From Mesotaenium endlicherianum (taxonomy: Eukaryota > Streptophyta > Zygnematophyceae > Zygnematales > Mesotaeniaceae): a stretch of DNA of 23,349 bases. The position numbers and the translations under genes are program-made. The notes under the pieces were generated by a model, which made no database searches, was not told the origin of the DNA, and worked only from the letters and a program-made list of their open reading frames with translations. Where the stretch lies: the NCBI GenBank assembly GCA_009602735.1, contig WELA01011341.1, positions 161,466 through 184,814 on the forward strand, read 5' to 3'. This document shows positions 20,349 to 23,349 of this stretch, in pieces. The stretch's first letter is position 1; the number at the start of each line of letters is the position of its first letter.

Positions 20349-20403
20349 GCGATTGCAAATCTGGTATAACGGCGCAAATTGATGGTAAATATGTATATTT
20401 CCC

Positions 20404-21949
20404 TTTTGTTAAATGTGATACGTGAATGTAGGAGGCGTGTTGAGCTTTGGCCTATGCATGAGGTGGGATCGCATGGAACATGCGCTGGACTGGGGGCCTG
20501 GGCTGGAGTTAATTTGATCTGGATCGTGGAAGAGGAACAGGTGAGACCAGATTGGACTAGATGAGAATGAATGAGAACAGGCGTAACTTGACGTTGCTTG
20601 ACGTAACTATCATGCCCATTATGTGCAGTCTACGAGTTGAAAGGATGTACAAAAGGATGTCGTACGACACTGAAATTTTTCGACCATTTTCGACACTTCC
20701 GATTGCTTCCGATCTCTTCTCATTTACCACCAACTGAACCTGCAGAGTTCACGAATCACGATTACAACTCCTCCCGAGTCCCAACCAGGCCCCAGGATTT
20801 GACAAAAGTCGCGAATTTCAGAAAATTTTGGAAACATCCTCTGGCATGCTCTGGGCGACGATCAGGATTTCAAGAACATCCGACAAAATATGGAAGGATT
20901 CTTTTAAGAGCGTAATAAAATCCCACGACAATTTTTGAAGGAAAATTGGCAATTTTGGGACTTTACGCGACATCCGCTCCTTGTGACCAGGATTTCTTTC
21001 AACATAATTTACGATTTTGCATGATTTAAAAAAATCCAAAAAAGCAAATAACATATGCAGTATGTGCGATTTAATCTAAATGAATGTATGTCGATGTAAT
21101 GCGAGTTTACTTACTTTGACAAAAAGGTCAGCAGGATGACTTTTGTATCACAGTGTAGTTTGCTGACTTTGTTGAGAAGGTCAACAGGATGACTTTTGTG
21201 TCATAGTATAGTTTGCTGAGATTTATTTATCAGTTATATATAGGATGTAATATCAGTAGGTTGACATATAGTAAGCTCGCTTGATATTAGTCAGTATACT
21301 TAGCTTCAGTACGCTGAGGATAGATACATTCATTTAAATTATGCGAATCCTGGGGCCTGCTCCCAACTCCTCCAGGCCACACGGTGGTCCCTCTCGATTT
21401 TCGGAAGGCAATCAAATGCAATCACTGCTGATAACAAAAGCGCGTCAATATCTTTAAAGCGTGGGAATCAGGTGGAAGTCATAAATGTCCCATCGACACG
21501 GACGTACCCCACCGGCCACCCGTAGGATGCTTAAAATCGACAGATGTCGGTCTGACTGCTGCTGCAGTGCTGCTGCGTCGTCCACGCTGTCGTAGTCCAT
21601 GGTAGTGTAGTAGTTGAAATCCAAACATCGTCGCACTGAAGTCTCGGCGTCGCCAGGATCGAAGTTGGCGATAACAGACCTCCAAAATTTAGCTAGGACT
21701 CATGATGGCATTTGTTGGCTTGTATGCAACCCGGAGCCAAAGAGCGACCGCAATTTCAGCCCTATTGACATAAGTACAACTCATTCGGGAGTACCCAGAG
21801 GAGCCCAACGCATGTCCTCCGCGGCTCGACTTCGCCGTCTACTACCTCGTAACGAGAAAGCTCATGAGTGTCTTCATAATACGGGTCATCATTGCATAGA
21901 GAAAGTAGTGATGAAAAGTATTGTAATGTCTTGAGTTTCTCTCTTGCAG
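20404..21949. other. AT-rich region upstream of the C3HDZ coding exons
   Basis: No gene is recognised. The region presumably holds the promoter and 5' leader of the C3HDZ gene, but no TATA box or transcription start can be assigned with confidence. A 107-codon open frame at 21614-21934 has no recognisable domain and is probably leader or intron. A pyrimidine-rich stretch TTTCTCTCTTGCAG ends at 21949 and looks like a splice acceptor, which would make the coding exon begin at 21950 and imply an upstream non-coding exon. Confidence 0.45.
21124..21229 (+). repeat. 53-bp tandem duplication
   Basis: Two adjacent copies start at 21124 and 21177. Each contains AGGATGACTTTTGT, then TCA.AGT.TAGTTTGCTGA with a few substitutions. 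No function is evident. Confidence 0.8.
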
Positions 21950-21973
21950 GAAGGTGAATCTTGCACTAGCCCG

Positions 21974-23349
21974 ATGGGTTCCTCTGATAATAAACAGGAC
22001 AAAGATGATGGCATGGGGGAAGGCAATAGCATTGGTGGGAAGTATGTGCGGTACACAAACGAGCAAGTCGAAGCCCTAGAGAGGGTGTATAATGAGTGCC
22101 CGAAGCCAAGTTCTGTGCGAAGAACTCAACTGATCAAAGAAAGTGCAATTTTGTCAAACATCGAGCCGAAACAGATAAAAGTATGGTTCCAGAACCGCAG
22201 GTATGTGCCTCGTCCCCAATCTGCAGCTGTATAAGCTTATCCTGCTAGGGATTGCACACCTGCATATCTTGAGACGAATAAGTGTCCAACTTTACGTTTA
22301 TGCTGGATATTCAATCTTTGACATGTCCCTTGCTGTGAAATTGGCTACTTCCTGCCATTAATCTTGTAATCATTAAAGCGACAGTGTCCAATAAGGTAGG
22401 GAGGAGGGATGTATGACGCTACCTGCTAATTTATTGCAGGCATGCTGCGTCCTTGTTTTCCTCATCTGTGGCTGGGACTGAATATAGGGTTATTGCTTCG
22501 TGGGTGCCTCTGATGCCTCCACATGCTTGACTGCAGACCGTGTCCCAAGTCAGATGCACTGTGATTGAGCTGGTTTGCGTGTGCCCACACGGTCAGTTGT
22601 CAGTTTAGTGGGTTCACGGGGACAGGCTCAACCCATATTAATGTCTGTCGCAGACACATGCAAGTATCAAAGTAATATCCGTTCCCATACTCACACTTCA
22701 GCAGATTTTGAATGCCCCCCCTCATACTCCTGCACCCTCGCACCCCCCAAATCTTCCCCCCCACCCCCCACCCTCCACACTCCACCCTCCACCCCCACCT
22801 TCCTTCTCTCCAACCCTCCTTTGGCGCCGTTCCCCCAACTTCCCCGTCTGCCCTCCCCCCTTTGCCAACCTCCCACCAATCTTCATTTCCCCACCCATCC
22901 TTTCCTTCCACTTTGGACCTTCCCATCTGAGAGGCTCCCTGTCCCTCCCCATCCCCCATTCCTTCCCTTTTTCCTTCTACCCCGGGCCCTCCTGCCTGAG
23001 AGGGAGGGAGAGGGAGGGCGACCGAGTGGGGGGAAGGTCTGACCAGGGGAGGGAGTGCATGGCGCGCAGATGCCGGGAGCGGCAGCGGCTGGAGTCGAAC
23101 CGGCTGCAGAACATGAACTCGAAGCTGGCGGCGCTCAACAAGCTGCTCGTGGAGGAGAACGAGCTGAGCGGCAAGAAGATCTCCGCGCTCACGCTGGAGA
23201 ACGCCGTGCTGCGCGAGGAGCTCGCCAAGATGCAGCAGCGCCACCTGGCGGCGGCGGCGGCCGGCAAGATGGACCTCGACTGCTCGCAGAAGCTGGCCGA
23301 CCACCACCTGGCAGACTCCGTAGGCCCCCCCCCCCACCCCCCCACGCCC
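21974..23349 (+). CDS. C3HDZ: Class III HD-ZIP transcription factor, 5' part (exons 21974-22200 and 23070 onward)
   Basis: Class III HD-ZIP proteins are nuclear DNA-binding regulators; in land plants they control polarity, meristem and vascular development. Exon 1 encodes a 24-residue hydrophilic leader, then the homeodomain from KYVRYTNEQVEALERVYNEC through CPKPSSVRR to recognition helix IEPKQIKVWFQNRR. The intron (phase 2) splits an Arg codon. Exon 2 resumes CRERQRLESNRLQ and continues into the leucine zipper (LAALNKLLVEENELS, then LTLENAVLREELAK). The START and MEKHLA domains and any miR165/166 site would lie beyond the window. Exon 2 either ends at a GT at 23320 or runs to the window end. 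The ATG at 21974 is chosen because it gives a leader of typical length; the frame is open to the acceptor at 21949. Exon 2 has almost only G/C third positions, unlike exon 1. Confidence 0.93.
22201..23069 (+). other. C3HDZ intron 1 with a C-rich pyrimidine tract
   Basis: The donor is GTATGTG directly after CAGAACCGCAG, and the acceptor is GGCGCGCAG before ATGCCGGGAG. The protein runs WFQNR-R-CRERQR across it, as in other HD-ZIP III proteins. From about 22713 to 22990 the plus strand is almost all C and T, with repeated CCACCCTCCA-type units and several runs of five or more C. The complementary strand is G-rich enough to form G-quadruplexes. The last 80 bases switch to purine-rich GAGGGAGGGAGAGGGAGGG. 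Confidence 0.85.

Larger units (their letters stand above)
16451..20403. mobile_element. Mutator-like element 3 with acquired sequence (Pack-MULE-like)
   Basis: The left terminal repeat begins GGGAAAAATAC at 16451 and runs to about 16600. The right one is split: its inner part is at about 18740-18818 and its outer part at 20349-20403, ending GTATATTTCCC. Joined across the 1530-bp insertion they form a TIR of about 120 bp, close to 90 percent like the left one by eye. The stretch 18259-18740 is the standard interior shared with elements 1 and 2. Between the left TIR and that interior lies about 1.6 kb of unrelated GC-richer DNA. Flanking 9-mers (AAATGCTAA and TTTTGTTAA) match only partly, so the target duplication is not established. 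Confidence 0.75.

Noticed and set aside
22600..23337. 245-codon reverse-strand frame
   Set aside because: It is antisense to the C3HDZ intron and zipper exon and consists mainly of Gly-rich low complexity from the C-rich tract.

Overview
The window looks like nuclear DNA from a streptophyte, most likely a charophyte green alga with a large repeat-rich genome (Chara-like). The main reason is the right end, which carries the start of a class III homeodomain-leucine zipper (HD-ZIP III, C3HDZ) gene whose homeodomain is clearly of that class but diverges from land-plant copies. The elements around it (hAT, Ty3-like gag/protease, Mutator-like) and GT-AG introns fit this. A single N at 4892 shows a draft assembly. 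The species is an inference.

Layout. 1-1467: 3' part of a hAT transposase gene with one intron, broken by a frameshift and a stop. 1468-2480: AT-rich tail with a 150-bp direct repeat and a tRNA-like (SINE-like) patch. 2481-6363: no recognised gene; one possible orphan exon (3922-4033), a GCGT microsatellite, then an AT-rich stretch that may hold the leader or LTR of the next element. 6364-13990: a Ty3-like retroelement carrying gag with two zinc knuckles, a long Pro/Ala-rich linker, an aspartic protease, an unrecognised spacer, and then an intact DNMT3/DRM-like C5-cytosine methyltransferase ORF (12142-13623). No reverse transcriptase, RNase H or integrase was seen, nor matching LTRs. Gag, protease and spacer are broken by stops and frameshifts, while the methyltransferase frame is clean.

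14882-20403: nested Mutator-like elements of one family with TIRs of about 120 bp. Element 2 (15082-15831) lies inside element 1 (about 14882-16453) and has a near-perfect 9-bp target duplication. Element 3 (16451-20403) carries about 1.6 kb of GC-rich, internally duplicated foreign sequence with an exon-like piece, so it resembles a Pack-MULE. A 1530-bp TG...CA insertion flanked by GCGA (18819-20348), probably a solo LTR, splits its right TIR.

20404-21949: AT-rich upstream sequence with a 53-bp tandem duplication. 21974-23349: first two coding exons of the C3HDZ gene, separated by an 869-bp intron with a strongly C-rich tract.

The strongest point of interest is the cytosine methyltransferase carried by a retroelement. 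Retroelements with captured DNMTs are, from memory, already reported in charophytes and dinoflagellates (de Mendoza et al. 2018), so the principle is known. This copy, its odd ECQ active-site motif and the C-to-T-type stops around it deserve a second look.
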